A DNA stretch of 64,000 bases from Orientallactaga sibirica (taxonomy: Eukaryota; Chordata; Mammalia; Rodentia; Dipodidae): NCBI GenBank assembly GCA_036365145.1, contig JAEOAD010000052.1, positions 12,275,501 to 12,339,500 of the forward strand. Reading direction: 5' to 3'. The position numbers were made by a program, and so were the translations under genes. Shown in pieces: positions 21,626 through 31,784 of the stretch; positions within the stretch are counted from its first letter, which is position 1, and the number at the start of each line of letters is the position of its first letter. Under the pieces are notes generated by a model. That model was given only the letters and a program-made list of their open reading frames with translations. It was not told the origin of the DNA and made no database searches.

Positions 21626-21802
21626 ATAAATTTTTTTTATTAAGTAGAAACTTTGTATGCACACATCAAGTGTTGGTACCATCACTCCCCTCCTCCCTGC
21701 CCCCACTCCACTGAAGGCCTCCTTAGTGGGATTGCTGGTGTTCTCCATGGAGCTGTGGGAGCAGCAGTCGGGAAGAGGCAGAAAAAGTAGGGTAAATAAA
21801 AG

Positions 21803-21961
21803 AATTAAGGCGCCTGCCTCCTAAGCCTAAGAACGCCAGTTCCTATCTCCAGGTCCCACGTTTAGCCAGATGCAAAGTGACGCAAGGGCGCAATGCCACA
21901 CTTGACCACAAGGGGGCGCACACATCTGGATTTCATTCGCAGCGGCTGAGAGGCTGCTCAT

Positions 21962-21999
<38 letters not shown>

Positions 22000-22050
22000 C
22001 CTCTCCATCTCTCTCTGTGTCTCTCTCCAAAAAAACAAAAAGAATTAAAC
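21803..22050 (+). mobile_element. B2-like SINE, long variant, 5' truncated
   Basis: Begins inside the head at AAGGCGCCTGCCTCC (no GGGCTGGAGAGATGG). It carries the same extra internal segment as the copy at 3.7 kb (GTGACGCAAGGGCGCAATGC, CACTTGACC) before AAGGGGGCGCACACATCTGG. CT tract of about 35 bp, then an A-rich tail. Confidence 0.88.
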
Positions 22051-22164
22051 ATTCTGGAGATTGATTACACAATCTCTCTCTCTCTATGTGAGGGTGCTTG
22101 TACACATTTGTGGAAGCTGAAGAATACCCTTAGGTGTCACCCTCAGGGACACTGACCACCTCTT

Positions 22165-22326
22165 TTTTAATTTTTAATTTTTGGTTTTTTGAGGTAGGGG
22201 CTCACCCTAGCCCAGGCTGACCTGGAAATCACTATGTAGTCTCAGCCAGCCTCGAGCTCATAGCAATCCTCCTACCTCTGCCTCCTGAGTGCTGGGGTTA
22301 AAGGTGTGCACCATCGTGCCTGGCAA
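22165..22326 (-). mobile_element. B1-type SINE
   Basis: Plus strand: GGTTTTTTGAGGTAGGGGCTC, CTGACCTGGAAATCACTATG, CTCCTGAGTGCTGGGGTTAAAGG, CACCATCGTGCCTGGC. Confidence 0.92.
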
Positions 22327-22482
22327 AAAAAATTGTTTTTTTTCTAGGATAGGGTCTCTCTCTAGCCCAGGCTGACCTGGAACTCACTCTAGTCTGAGGC
22401 TGCCTTGAACTCACAGAGATCCTCCTACCACTGCCTCCTGTGTTCTGGAATTAAAGGCATGTGCCACTGTGCCCAGCTTAAC
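22327..22482 (-). mobile_element. B1-type SINE, second of a same-strand pair
   Basis: Starts with an A/T tract, then TAGGATAGGGTCTCTCTCTAG, CTGACCTGGAACTCACTCTAG, TTCTGGAATTAAAGGCATG, CACTGTGCCCAGCTT. Confidence 0.92.
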
Positions 22483-22489
22483 CATCTCT

Positions 22490-22700
22490 TTTTTTGAGAC
22501 AGGGTTTCTCATTGGCTTGGAACTCACCAATTAGGCTAGACTGGCTAGCCAGCATGTTCTAGGGTTCCTCCTGTCTCTAGCTCTCCAGCTTTGAAACTAT
22601 AGATCACGCCTAGCATTCTCACATGGGCTCTGAGGGTTGCACTCAGGTCCTGAGGCCTGCAAGCAAGTGCTTTCCCACTGAGCTGTCTCCCTAGTCTAGC
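22490..22700 (-). mobile_element. B4-like SINE, minus strand
   Basis: Plus strand: GAGACAGGGTTTCTCATTGG, CTCACCAATTAGGCTAGACTGG, GCCAGCATGTTCTAGGG, GTTGCACTCAGGTCCTGAGG, GCAAGCAAGTGCTTTCCCACTGAGC, CTGTCTCCCTAG, the exact reverse order of the B4 elements at 6.6 and 43.4 kb. The CA-rich tail is absent. Confidence 0.85.
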
Positions 22701-23157
22701 ACATCTTCTGATGTTGTGAGTTGGAACTCATATGGGGTTGCATAACTGAACGCAGGGCCATGAAAATTTTGGCAACAGTAAAAGGTTTATGAACATGCTA
22801 CACCCAAAACGACTTCAAAATCAAACACAAAATGAATCTGAGGTGCTTGTGGCAGGACCTGAGGTGTCCATAGTTCATGACTTCACTGCAGCCTTGGATC
22901 CTATCAATCATGCAATGCCAGCTTACTGTACCCAAAACACCTTGGTTTAGATTTGAGACTATTGTATGTTATGAATGCAGTGTCTTTATTACACATACAA
23001 AGTGTTCCATCCTTATAGAAACACAAGGGTTTAATTGTACAAAAACCAACATTCTTAATATCTTCCTACCATCCTTCCTCAGCATGTAAGTATCAAGTTA
23101 GTCCATCTTTGGATTGTATTGTCTTCGCATATTTGAGTTTTTGAAAATGCTGTTGGA
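22701..23157. other. No recognisable gene or repeat
   Basis: AT-rich unassigned sequence, nothing recognised. Confidence 0.4.
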
Positions 23158-23520
23158 GTTTATATTAGTTCCTTTCTCATTGCTGGGACAAAACACATGA
23201 CCAGAAGCACCTTAAGGAAGGAAAGAGTTCATTGTAGCTGACAGTTTCAAGGGGAAGTCTCGTCATGGTGGTGAAGGCACGGAAAGAGCAGGACGCTGCT
23301 GTCCCGTTGTCACACAAACAGGGACAAAGTCAAGAGAATAAGAATGGCAAGCGGGGCCTGGAGGTCATGCCTCAAAGCTGGCCCCAGTGACACACCTCCT
23401 CCGGCAAGACTCCACCTCCCAAAGGTTCTATAACCTCCCTAAATAGCACCACCAACTGGGGGTTAAATACACAAACACACAACTCCAGAGGAGATATTTT
23501 ACATTCAAACCACCACAGAG
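23158..23520 (-). mobile_element. LTR, ERVL-MaLR-like
   Basis: The minus strand starts CTGTGGTGGTTTGAATGTAAAA and ends near CAATGAGAAAGGAACTAATATA. It shares the TTCAAACCACCAC end (plus strand) with the LTRs at 11.5, 42.5 and 46.3 kb. Contains AAGGTTCTATAACC and TCCAGAGGAGA blocks. No retroviral coding sequence adjoins. Confidence 0.75.
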
Positions 23521-23524
23521 TTGC

Positions 23525-25265
23525 TGGTTTGAAATTCATTAAAAAAAAAAAATCACTAAATTAATTTTGGCTTGGAATCAGGAGAGAATTTCCAACATAT
23601 TCTAAAGTAGCCCAAAGTATACTTCAGTCATTTTGCTCTATGTATTTATGCAAACCTGTTCTCCCAGCATTGACTATAAAATAAGAATATAAAAGGGGCC
23701 GTGAAGGAGGAAGGAGAGGGGAGGACCTCAGGGGAGGGTACAGTAGGTACGTAAAGGGGCAGAAGACTGGGGGTGAAATGATGAAAATGGGGATGGTGAA
23801 GAGCAGGCCTGGGAGGAGGGTTCATCAAAATTGCAGATCTATGAATAACCCATGTGGAAATCTACTTCTTTGCTAGTTAGTAATATATATGTTAAAACAC
23901 TGAGAGAGTTTGGGCAGAAGTATCTTGTGGAGGTGGATAATGTTTTGCCCAGAAGCCATGGATTGTTATTAGAAAACTTTCAGAGCCAGGGATGAGATAC
24001 GTTCCAGGGAGTTGTTGGTCAGGGAGCCCCTGACACCCCAAACATTACAGGCTATTGCCATGGCTCTTGGTTTCCTACAAGAACTAGATGGTAAGACCCT
24101 ATTGCTGAAGACTGCACACGCTTAGGAGAGATCAAGCCGGAGCTGAGCGGGAAGCCTCCTCCCTGTTGCCATCTCCATGCTGGAAAGAGCTGTGCAGCCC
24201 GTTGGGAGAAAAGTCACCAGTGGTCTTAACCAGCAGTGGACTCTGCAAGCTTTACATCTGGCCAGCCAGGCCAAACAAACCACCAGGTGGTGCAATGGTG
24301 GCAGGTCTGTTATGGGGGGAACCAACTGTTCTCTGATTGCACTTGAAAGCTGTTCCATGGGAAGCACTTCCTGCCTGACGCTGAAAACCTAATGAAAAAC
24401 CTGGGCTGGGGAGGTGGTCATGAGCTCTAGAGGGGAAACTGATAGAGTTGTATGGCTAAAACAATATATCACATCTACCAAACTGCCCTCTAAATACTTA
24501 CATTTGTGCTCACATATTAATGCTACTCTCACTATTGGTTAGAGAAGCTTCTCTTTTCAGATGGCCGTGACCACACAGGTGACTCAAAACTCACCAAAGT
24601 GCTGTGAAGAATGTCAGTGGAATGTTCAGCACTAACTGAGACATCTCTATCCCACCCTTCAAGGCTCAGGGACCATTGCAGAAAAGGTGTTACAGGGCTG
24701 GAGAGATGGCTTAGCCGTTAAGGCGCATGCCTGTGAAGCCTAAGGACCCTGGTTCGATTCTCCAGGTCCCACGTAAGCCAGATGCATAGGGTGGCACATG
24801 TGTCTGGAGTTTGTTTGCAGTGGCTAGAGGCTCTGGTGTGCCTATTCTCACTCATGCTCTCTCTCTCTCTCTCCCCCTCTTTCTGTAAGAAAGAAAGGAA
24901 GGAAGGAAGGAAGGAAGGAAGGAAGGAAGGAAGGAAGGAAGGAAGGAAGGAAGAAAGAAAGGGTGTTGGAAAAAATGTAAGAGCCAAAGTAAGGGGAGGA
25001 GAGCTGACAATACTGTTACATACCAGACCCAGTGTGGCCTTGATATTCATGACCTCACAGGGACAGTTGCTACCTACATACGACCTGCATAATAGGAATG
25101 GAAAGTTGATGACATCAAAATAGAAGACAGGCTTTAGTTGGAAAGAAGAAGGGATTCAGTGGAAGAGGAGTCTGACAGGAGGAAAAGGGGCAGGAGTGAG
25201 AGGGGATTATGAGCGTGGTCTATTGTCTGTACTTATGGATATTGCCAATAAATGAAAAACATAAA
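23525..25265 (+). mobile_element. LINE-1 3' region (long 3' UTR), with one SINE insertion
   Basis: From about 23900 it is collinear with the minus-strand copy at 56.78-59.0 kb (shared blocks: AAACATTACAG, GAACTAGATGGTAAGACCCT, TTAACCAGCAGTGG, AAACCTA, ATTAATGCTACTCTCA). It ends GGATATTGCCAATAAATGAAAAACATAAAATC with AATAAA and an A-rich tail. 23525-23900 is less certain. No ORF2 recognised: 5'-truncated and inactive. A SINE splits it at 24693-24960. Confidence 0.8.
24693..24962 (+). mobile_element. B2-like SINE with (GGAA)n-expanded tail, inside LINE-1
   Basis: GGGCTGGAGAGATGGCTTAGCCG, GGTTCGATTCTCC, CCAGATGCATAGGG, CT tract, then GTAAGAAAGAAA and 13 or so GGAA units (24896-24950) in place of the AATAAA tail. 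Host LINE sequence AAAGGTGTT is repeated on both sides as AAAGGTGTT / AAGGGTGTT, the target duplication. Confidence 0.92.
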
Positions 25266-25344
25266 ATCAAAATATCGATCAACTCTGACAAACACTGAAG
25301 ATGCTCCTTGTCCTGACGAATCAAATATTTGGTCAAGCTTTTTA

Positions 25345-25567
25345 AAAAAGATTTTTTTAAATATTTATTTTTATTTATTTATTTGACAAAAAGGAGAGAG
25401 AGAGAGAGAGAGAGAGAATGGGTGTGGCAGGACCTCCAACCACTGTAAATGAACTCCAGATGCATGCACCACCTTGTGCATTGGGCTTACTTGTGTCCTG
25501 GGGAATCAAACCTGGGTCCTTTGGCTTTGCAGGCAAGCGCCTTAACTTCCAAGCCATCCCTCCAGCT
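25345..25567 (-). mobile_element. B2-like SINE, full length
   Basis: The minus strand starts GAGCTGGAGGGATGGCTTGG and runs through CAAAGCCAAAGGACCC, GGTTTGATTCCCC, CTGGAGTTC to a CT tract and AAATAAATAAATAAAAATAAATATTT tail. Confidence 0.92.
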
Positions 25568-25774
25568 CCAAGCTTAATTCTTTATGGAAAAGGAGCAAGT
25601 ACACCCATCTCATTAGTAAGCAAATTTACTTTGATCTCTAATTAATAGTAAAAATGTATGAGGCCAAAGAATTTTTAAAAGTAAATTGCTTTATGATGTA
25701 TTATCAGTAAATGTTTGATTTTACTCCTATTTTATATACCTACATACCCAGGGTCATATAAAAATTTCTCAGTA

Positions 25775-25990
25775 GGGCTGTAGAGATGGCTTAGTGGTTA
25801 AGGCACTTTCCTGCAAAGTCAAAGGACCCAGGTTCGATTCTCCAGGACCCACGTTAGCCAGATGCACAAGGGGGCGCAAATGTCTGGTCTTTGTTTGCAG
25901 TGGCTGGAAGCCCTGGCGTGTCCATTCTCTTTCTCTCTCTATCTGCCTCTCTTGTGTGCTAAGAAATAAATAAAAATAATTTTAAAAACC
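25775..25990 (+). mobile_element. B2-like SINE with 9-bp target duplication
   Basis: GGGCTGTAGAGATGGCTTAGTGG, CAAAGGACCCAGGTTCG, CCAGATGCACAAGGGGGCGC, end AAATAAATAAAAATAATTTT. Target duplication TTCTCAGTA at 25766-25774 and 25991-25999. Confidence 0.93.
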
Positions 25991-25999
25991 TTCTCAGTA

Positions 26000-26995
26000 A
26001 AAAATGAGTCATGGGTGACAAAAGCCTAAGGCCTGCTCTGAAGTATTTATAGGTATGGCCTTTCATCATGATTAACCTTCTCCATTTTCACTCTTCTTCC
26101 ATGACCCTGTTTGTGGAGACTTTCATCATTTGCTCTTTGATTTTTTGCTATTTCTGTTCCAATTTTTTCCACCTTTATACGGGAAAAAATGTTCCGCATC
26201 GATCACTTCAGGGAAAGGGGGGAGCTGTTCTGTTATTTAAAGTGCTTGGCTCGGTGCCTCCCTTTGAGCATGTGTAACGTATTTTTAACGTGTCCTACTT
26301 CCTCATGGCATCTTGAAAGAGGATAGACTGCCTTCCCTGTAATAATTCCTTTAATAGTTTTAATTTCTTCTGATTCCAGTAGAAATAAGCATTCTCTCTA
26401 TTTGATCTTGCCAAGTTTCCAAGGTTGTGAGTGTCCTTCCACTTTGATCAGGAGGGACCATCTTGGTCATCACGCTGCTCTGAAGAACCAAGTCCCTTAG
26501 CCTTGTGCACCTCCGGACTCGCGTTTCCACACAAAGATAAACATGCTTTTCTCAGAAAGCTTGGTGTGGGGTGGTATGATAACATCCCAAGCATCCTTAT
26601 TGCTTTAACACCTGGTCTCTGGTCAGAAACAGATGGCTTTTGTTTTGCAACAATCTCCAGTTCGTGCAAAACTGCCTTGCCTGTTTTAGTAGCCTGTCTC
26701 TCCATCACTTGTAAATTTTATGTCAGATTATTGTGATACAAATGCCTGTGTTCCACCTCACAATTTTAAATAACTTCCACATGCATTATCTAGGTTGCTC
26801 TCCTTGCTAGTGCACATAATCAATGAGGTTTGACGCTTGGATCCTTAAAAACTGCCACAGGAAGTAAAAATCATGCACTATCATAAAAATCATGCAGTAT
26901 CGATCTCCTGCGTGTTTCTGCATTTTCCCTTATCATGATGTGTCAGGGCATCGTTGCAAAATTTATCTATTCAGCTTTATTTGTTTTGCTTTAAA
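26000..26995. other. AT-rich stretch, no gene recognised
   Basis: About 1 kb with no clear SINE or LTR. A 101-codon plus frame (26431-26736) and an 86-codon minus frame overlap; neither is recognised. Confidence 0.45.
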
Positions 26996-27240
26996 TTTAT
27001 CATAAAAAGGAATAGATTTCACTCTGAATTTTCATACATATGTATTACCCTATGTTGTTGTTACTCACCCCTCCCCTTCGGTCTTCCCCATGTCCCTGGC
27101 CTCCCTCTTGTTGGTACCCTGCTTCCCTTCAATGCCGTGCCCCCCTTGCTTTCATGTCACATATATTTTTCATCACTTTATTCCTCTTTTCCTTCCCTTC
27201 CCTTCTTTTTAAAAAAAAATTTAAGAAAATATATTTTTTG
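26996..27240 (-). mobile_element. Probable LINE-1 3' end, minus strand
   Basis: TGAATTTTCATACATATGTATTACC followed by C/T-rich CACCCCTCCCC and CTTTCATGTCACATAT resembles the reversed 3' end of rodent LINE-1 (compare 52.66 kb). Diverged; boundaries uncertain. Confidence 0.5.
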
Positions 27241-27344
27241 GGGGGGAGGGAAGGGAAATATCACGTGGGTTTTTTCTTTGTATGTGAGTATAAAAGTCAA
27301 TAAAAAACAATAATAATAAAAAAAAAGAAAATATATTTTATTTA

Positions 27345-27492
27345 AGCCAGGCGTGGTGGTGCATGCCTTTAATCCCAGCACTTGGGAGGCAGAGATAGGA
27401 GGATTGCCAAGAGTTTAAGGCCACCCTGAGACTATAGTGTGAATTCCAGGTCAGCCTGGGTTAGAGTGAAACCCTACCTCAAAAAACCAATA
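27345..27492 (+). mobile_element. B1-type SINE
   Basis: GCCAGGCGTGGTGGTGCATGCC, CCCAGCACTTGGGAGGCAG, GGCCACCCTGAGACTATAG, end CCCTACCTCAAAAAACC. Confidence 0.93.
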
Positions 27493-27499
27493 TATATAC

Positions 27500-27732
27500 A
27501 TATACATACATATATATTATTTATTTGAGAGAGAAAAAGAGGCCAAGAGAGATTGAGAGACAGAGAGAGAGAGAGAGAGAATGGGTGCGCCAGGGCCTCC
27601 AGCCACTGCAAACGAACTCCAGATGCATGCGCCCCTTGTGCATCTGGCTTACGTGGGTCCTGGAGAAGTGAACCAGGATCCTTTTGGCTTTGCAGGCAAA
27701 TGCCTTAACCACTAAGCCATCCCTCCAGCCCT
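27500..27732 (-). mobile_element. B2-like SINE, full length
   Basis: The minus strand starts GGGCTGGAGGGATGGCTTAGTGG and ends in AAATAAATAATATATATG; a TA-rich run (27490-27525) links it to the B1 before it. Confidence 0.92.
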
Positions 27733-27744
27733 CTCTTCCCCTTT

Positions 27745-28720
27745 CTTAGGATCTCTTCTTTGCCTCTCATGATCACCTTTCTACCCTCATGATATATGTG
27801 CACACACATTTAAATTGAGAATCCGGTTGCATCCGTTTTCCTGCAAATGTCATGATTTCACTTTTCTTTATAACTGAATAAATAATTCCATCATGGGTGT
27901 TTACCACATTCTTTCATGCACTCATCTATTGATGGAGAGCTAAGCTGGTTTCATTTAGAGCTATTGTGAGTACTGTGGATAACGAGGAGTGTTGTACTAT
28001 GTAATATTGTAATTCTACTTCTCGTTTTTTGAGGACCCTCCACACTGACTTCCATAACGGCTGTGCTAACTCACATGACCATATGCAGTTTACAAGGGTC
28101 GCTCTTTCCCCACACCTCCTCCAGCATTTGCTGTCTTTTTTTTTTCTCGATGATAGTCATTCTGATTGTGGTGAGACGAAATCTCAACTCAGTTTACATT
28201 TGCATTATGGCTAAGGATGTTGAACACTTTTTCAAGGATTTATCTTCTTTTGAGAGTCGTCTATTCAGTTCATCAGCTCATTTATAGATTGATTTATTTA
28301 GTAGCTCCTTTTTACGGTTCTTTATATATTCGAGACATCGACCCTCTTTCTGATGTATCACTGGCAAAGTTGTTTGTTCCCATTCTGTAGGTTGTCTGTT
28401 CACTCAGATAGTTGCTTAGTGCATAGAAACTTTCTATTTTCATGCAATCCCTTTTTTCAATCCTTGGGGTTATTCTTTTCAAGAACGTTTAAAAGACTTT
28501 TATTATTATTTTTTCTTTCTTTTTCTTTTTTCTTTTCTTTTTTTATTTTCTTGGTTTTTCAAGGCAGTGTCTCACTCTGGCTCAGGCTGACCTGGAATTA
28601 ATTATGTAGTCTCAGGGTGGCCTCCCGCTCACGGTGATCCTCCTACCTCTGCATCCTGAGTGCTGGGATTAAAGGCGTGCGCCACCACGCCCTGTTTAAA
28701 AGACGTTTTGCAAACAGGAA
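27745..28720 (-). mobile_element. Old LINE-1 fragment, minus strand, split by a B1
   Basis: Reversed LINE-1 3' blocks in order: ACCACATTCTTTCATGCACTC, CATCTATTGATGG, AGCTATTGTGAGTA, GAGGACCCTCCACACTGACTTCC, AACGGCTGTGCTAACTCAC, GTTTACAAGGGTCGC, CACACCTCCTCCAGC, CATTCTGATTGTGGTGAGACG, CCCATTCTGTAGGTTGTCTG. This is the ORF2-tail/3' region of old (L1M-type) elements, without an open frame. A B1 interrupts it at 28498-28693. Confidence 0.85.
28498..28693 (-). mobile_element. B1-type SINE with 11-bp target duplication
   Basis: A T-rich tail with (TTTTC)n character, then TCAAGGCAGTGTCTCACTCTGG, CTGACCTGGAATTAATTATG, CATCCTGAGTGCTGGGATTAAAGG, CACCACGCC. Target duplication GTTTAAAAGAC at 28487-28497 and 28694-28704. 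Confidence 0.93.
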
Positions 28721-29460
28721 GAAGGTGATCCCAAATTTCTCCTTTGAAAAGTCAGTTCCCTTCCTATGTATCAAAAAGCTGCAAGAGCATTTGGAATATG
28801 GTTTTGTGGAATGGAGAGTAGTTTTCAATATTTTTGCTTAATTCTTTTTTCTATAATGATTATATATTAATCTTTAGTAATAAAATTAAAACTAAGGTTT
28901 TAAAAAAATAAGAAAAGAGAGAGGTACTGTGGCCAGAAAGGTCTTTTTTTAACAAATTGAGAGGAAGTTTGATATTATTGAAATGGATTTGAACCCATTT
29001 GATATTTGAGCTTGTTTCAGGTTTTATCCATAAATCTACACAAAATAACCAACCTTCTCCTATGACTATTTACAAGTCTGTACTTTTATTTCTCGTCCAT
29101 GTTTGTTCATCTTTCTACTCGGCTCCCACAGATTTTAAAATTCCACATTCCTTTTTGAGGGCTTTACCTCAACCTTTGGGGACACGGAGCACTGGAAAGC
29201 TGCTTGCTATGAAGCCCTGGCTCCTTACTTGGGTCACAGGGTGACTAAAAGCCGGATTAAAACCCAATGTCTCAGCCTTCATTCTTGTGTCTGTGCTTTG
29301 GCACAGAGATAAGTGACTGTCCTGAACGTTTCCACACAAGTCGCCTGGAGTTTCAAGAAGAAGAAACCTTTGCAGGACAGACCCCACCCCCATGAGGACA
29401 TTTGTCCATGAGGGCCAGCCTGTTCCCTTATAGGACAAATGAATAATTAAGTCAGTAACT
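28721..29460. other. No recognisable gene or repeat
   Basis: About 740 bp, AT-rich in the first half. An 81-codon plus frame and an 89-codon minus frame overlap near 29.2 kb; not recognised. Confidence 0.4.
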
Positions 29461-29461
29461 T

Positions 29462-29681
29462 TTCAAAATTATTTATTTGCAGGGGCGAGAGAGAAAGAAA
29501 GAGAGAGAGAGAGAGCGAGCATGCCAGGGCCTCTTGCCACTGTAAATTAACTCCAGCTGCATGCTCAATGTTGTACTTTGTCCATCTGACTTTATGCAGG
29601 TACTGGTGAATCAAACCTGGGCTGGCTGTCGGGTTTTGCAAGCAAGTGCCTTTAACTGCTGAGCCATCTCTCTAGCCCCAT
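29462..29681 (-). mobile_element. B2-like SINE, diverged
   Basis: The minus strand starts GGGGCTAGAGAGATGGCTCAGC; extra bases in the CCAGATG region (plus strand ATGCTCAATGTTGTACTTTG). CT tract seen as GA at 29487-29520. Confidence 0.88.
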
Positions 29682-30120
29682 AATTCAGCAATCTATTGAA
29701 TCACCTTCAGGATCAGAGTTGAGATAATGATGGATTATGACTGGAACACACTTTGATCAGAATTACTTAAGTAAACATACATCTTGTTGTCTAATTACAT
29801 CTAAACCTGATGTTAGTATCCAAAAGCTGGGCTGGGGGGTGGGTCACTGAACACCTTTATTTCTCTCTCTTTTCAATGTGGTTACATTGAATAAATCTTT
29901 CTCTGCTTTTCGCCATTACTCATCTCATTGTCATACATGGGCAGGTAGACAGGCGTAGCTTGTTGGGGCTCCTGGAGGCCAGGCTTCAGTGTTTAAATAG
30001 TCTGTTAACCTGTAACATGCCCTTGTTCTCCCACCCACCATGTTCTGGCTCTACAGACTTTCTATGGCACTCTTGTTATCACCTTATAGGAAGCTAATTC
30101 TATACATGATTAACTGGGTT
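29682..30120. other. No recognisable gene or repeat
   Basis: Unassigned AT-rich sequence. Confidence 0.4.
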
Positions 30121-30124
30121 ATTA

Positions 30125-30315
30125 CAGCCTAAAAGTGCTTTCATATGCATAATATTATTTAATTTTCCCAGTATGTCTTTTCGGGAAGTGTAGAAAACCT
30201 TATTAGCCTCATTTTACAGAGGAACAAGGTGAACTTTACTCTGCTTGCCTTCGCTAAGACCATACAGTTAGCAAGGGGCTAGGCTGGATATAACGATTCT
30301 TGACCAGCTCCAAAG
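30125..30315 (+). mobile_element. MIR-like ancient SINE remnant
   Basis: GTGCTTTCATATGCATAATATT, CATTTTACAGAGGAACAAGG, TTCGCTAAGACCATACAGTTAGCAAG, GGCTGGATATAACGATTC follow MIR order (TTTACATG...CATTTTACAGATGAGGAAAC...AGGTCACACAGCTAGTAAG...GATTCGAACC). Its 3' end runs into the left arm of the inverted repeat described next. Confidence 0.75.
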
Positions 30316-30583
30316 ACTTACCTTAAATGCTTCAGCAGGATCCATTGAACAACAAAAATGGTGCCCAGGCAGGAGTTCACAAGATAGCATCATGTTCAAA
30401 GGGCAGCTGGGAGCCAGCCAGAGAGGCTCAGAGCTCTCCATGGTCCTGAGATCGTCTGTGCCAAGCCCATGCTGACCACTCTAGCTCGTGCCCATCTGAC
30501 TTGCTCTCACTACCCGGGCACCATTGTTGTTGTTCAATGGATCCTGCTCAACCACTTAAGATAAAAGTCTTTGGGTCTGGTCA
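30301..30583. repeat. 283-bp inverted repeat with arms of about 66 nt
   Basis: Inner arms 30334-30366 and 30516-30548 are reverse complements at 32 of 33 positions (AGCAGGATCCATTGAACAAC...GTGCCC). The outer parts, 30301-30333 and 30549-30583, still pair at about 27 of 33 with one 2-nt gap (TGACCAG, CCAAAGACTT, CTTAA). The spacer is 149 nt (30367-30515). No flanking target duplication seen. Not a family I recognise; could be a foldback element, a local inverted duplication or an RNA hairpin. Confidence 0.9.
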
Positions 30584-30811
30584 TTTCAACAAGCGTTAGC
30601 GAAGATTCTGCCAATTCAGAGTTCTAGACCTGCCCCTGCATGATTGCCATCACTGAACTACAGAGCAAGCCCAGCCTGGAGAAATAAGGAATTTTGCTAT
30701 CATATTAAATCTTTAAAAAAAAAGTCCAGCCTGTTTTTCTTTAGACTTCTGAATATTTATGGCCCGTGCCCTGAGTGTCTCTTGACCACTTGCTCTACCT
30801 TTTATCTATTT
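30584..30811. other. No recognisable gene or repeat
   Basis: Short unassigned spacer with an A9 run near 30.72 kb. Confidence 0.4.
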
Positions 30812-30838
30812 GTTTTTATTATTTATTTATTTGAGAGA

Positions 30839-30870
<32 letters not shown>

Positions 30871-31028
30871 ATGGGTGTGCCAGGGCCTCTGGCCACTGCA
30901 AACGAACTCCCGATGCATGTGCCACCCTGCGCATCTGGCTTATGTGGATCCTGGGGAATTGAGCCTCGAACCGGGGTCCTTAGACTTCACAGGCAAGTGC
31001 TTGACCACTAAACCATCTCTCCAGCCCA
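30812..31028 (-). mobile_element. B2-like SINE, full length
   Basis: The minus strand starts GGGCTGGAGAGATGGTTTAGTGG and ends AAATAAATAATAAAAAC. It includes GGTTCGAGGCTCAATTCC, the extended B-box form also seen at 11.1 kb. Confidence 0.93.
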
Positions 31029-31590
31029 ACTAATTGCTCTACTAACGTGTGTGTCAATGTCTCTTTTTCCTTTACATTTTTTTACACAGTGCTTTGCTTA
31101 TCTCTTGCTCCACACACTTTCTTTAATGTGTTTCTTCTCTTGTTACTTTTTACTTCTGAGTTTTTGGCTCCAGGAACAAATATGCTTTTTTAGCTTTTAT
31201 TTGCCCTAATTGATATGACTTGGTGTTTCTAAGAGAATGGCCCTTAGTCTATCTGAATCCAAATCTATAACATTTCGATTTATGGGTTCCACATTGGACC
31301 GATTCTTCTGCTTTTTATGGAGCCCTTCTCCATCTGACTTTCCTTTCTGTGGACTTGGAGGCCCTTGACCACAAACAGCTCTGCCAGTGCACGAGGACAT
31401 CCGCCTGGGTTTGTTCTGCCCTTCCACGACCTTCCACTGTCGGGCTCAGTGGAGGCTCTTTGGGCCACGCAGCCCTTTGTGCGTGGCTTTCTGATCACAC
31501 ACTGCTGTGATATCTACCTGCTCGTCCTCCTCTTTGTTCTCCACTTCACACCCACTTTTCCATGTGTATGGCCTGCTTAAATTACTCTAG
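31029..31590. other. No recognisable gene or repeat
   Basis: About 560 bp. Three overlapping 71-73 codon frames at 31.2-31.6 kb with no domain recognised. Confidence 0.4.
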
Positions 31591-31595
31591 TGTTT

Positions 31596-31597
<2 letters not shown>

Positions 31598-31636
<39 letters not shown>

Positions 31637-31782
31637 GTTTTTCAAGGTAGGGTCTCACTCTAGCCCAGGCTGACCTGGAATTCACTATGTAGTCTCAGGC
31701 TGGCCTTGAACTCACTGTGATCCTCCTACCGCTGCCTCTCAAGTGCTGAGATTAAAGACGTGCACCACCACGCCTGACTTAA
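31598..31782 (-). mobile_element. B1-type SINE with 38-nt T tail (plus strand)
   Basis: T38 at 31598-31635, then GGTTTTTCAAGGTAGGGTCTC, CTGACCTGGAATTCACTATG, CTCTCAAGTGCTGAGATTAAAG, CACCACGCCTGAC. The long pure tail suggests a recent insertion. Confidence 0.94.
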
Positions 31783-31784
31783 AA

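Noticed and set aside
27745..28490. Possible surviving LINE-1 reverse-transcriptase coding sequence
   Set aside because: Only the ORF2-tail/3' UTR part is present, reversed, with no long frame.
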